A program made the translations under genes and the position numbers. The notes beneath the pieces are model-generated. The model ran no database searches and had not been told where the DNA came from. It was given only the letters and a program-made list of their open reading frames with translations. A stretch of DNA of 5,716 bases from Candidatus Omnitrophota bacterium (GTDB lineage Bacteria > Omnitrophota > Koll11 > Gygaellales > Profunditerraquicolaceae), in assembly GCA_028719045.1 (NCBI GenBank), contig JAQULD010000098.1, forward strand, positions 1-5,716, written 5' to 3'. Shown here piece after piece: positions 5,634 through 5,716 of this stretch (positions within the stretch are counted from its first letter, which is position 1; each line of letters opens with the position of its first letter).

Positions 5634-5716
5634 ATGAACAACACAATGAAAATTAACAAATATCTAAAACCATTTTTTATCTTTATCTGCCTGGTCATCC
5701 TGATCAGCGGCTGCGC
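5634..5716 (+). CDS. Putative lipoprotein, N-terminal signal peptide only (3' end outside window)
   Basis: Only 27 codons and two bases are visible. The sequence has a short polar start with Lys residues, a hydrophobic core (FFIFICLVILI, about residues 14-24) and ISGC ending at Cys27, a good lipobox for signal peptidase II. The mature protein would be lipid-anchored at Cys27 in the cell envelope; its function cannot be seen. A second in-frame ATG at 5646 would place the Cys at 23 and gives an equally ordinary signal peptide. Neither ATG has a clear Shine-Dalgarno site. The palindrome immediately upstream would occupy the place where one is expected for the first ATG, which slightly favours 5646. 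Confidence 0.65.
   Translation, partial: MNNTMKINKYLKPFFIFICLVILISGC

Overview
The window is a chromosomal segment from a bacterium. No phage, transposon, plasmid or CRISPR hallmark was seen. The bacterium probably has a Gram-negative-type envelope, because the last gene begins with a lipoprotein signal peptide. Gene style (moderate GC, strong AAGGAGG-type ribosome sites mixed with starts that have none, tRNA and tmRNA genes without encoded CCA) fits an uncultivated lineage such as Omnitrophota or its relatives. That placement is a low-confidence impression, not something the sequence proves.

Left part (1-3469), all on the + strand: the 3' end of a clan-A-like glycoside hydrolase, then a stand-alone CheY-like receiver protein whose true start is probably TTG at 476, then a full-length P3-type Mg2+ P-type ATPase (MgtA family, 856 aa). 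The first two lie 18 nt apart and may be one transcript. The ATPase follows after 33 nt without a visible ribosome site.

Middle (3470-3710): a minus-strand tRNA-Leu(CAG) gene faces the ATPase gene. Between it and the next gene lie two divergent, near-consensus sigma70-type promoters, one for the tRNA and one for the rightward operon.

Right part (3711-5716), + strand: an AEC-family permease gene overlaps smpB by 4 nt (ATGA), and smpB is followed 17 nt later by ssrA (tmRNA). SmpB and tmRNA act together in trans-translation, rescuing stalled ribosomes and tagging the unfinished proteins. The tmRNA folds convincingly: acceptor/T-arm, helix P2, PK1, a P5 hairpin and downstream pseudoknots can all be paired by eye. 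Its tag frame is odd. From the expected resume codon the frame reads ANRLTSASVLSSRLA and then misses the TAA in the P5 loop by one nucleotide, running on to a 32-codon tag with an atypical end. After ssrA come two consecutive hairpins, the first terminator-like and the second a 51-nt REP-like palindrome, and then the start of a lipoprotein gene cut by the window edge.

No wholly new multigene system is evident. The most interesting item is the tmRNA tag, followed by the palindrome abutting the lipoprotein start.
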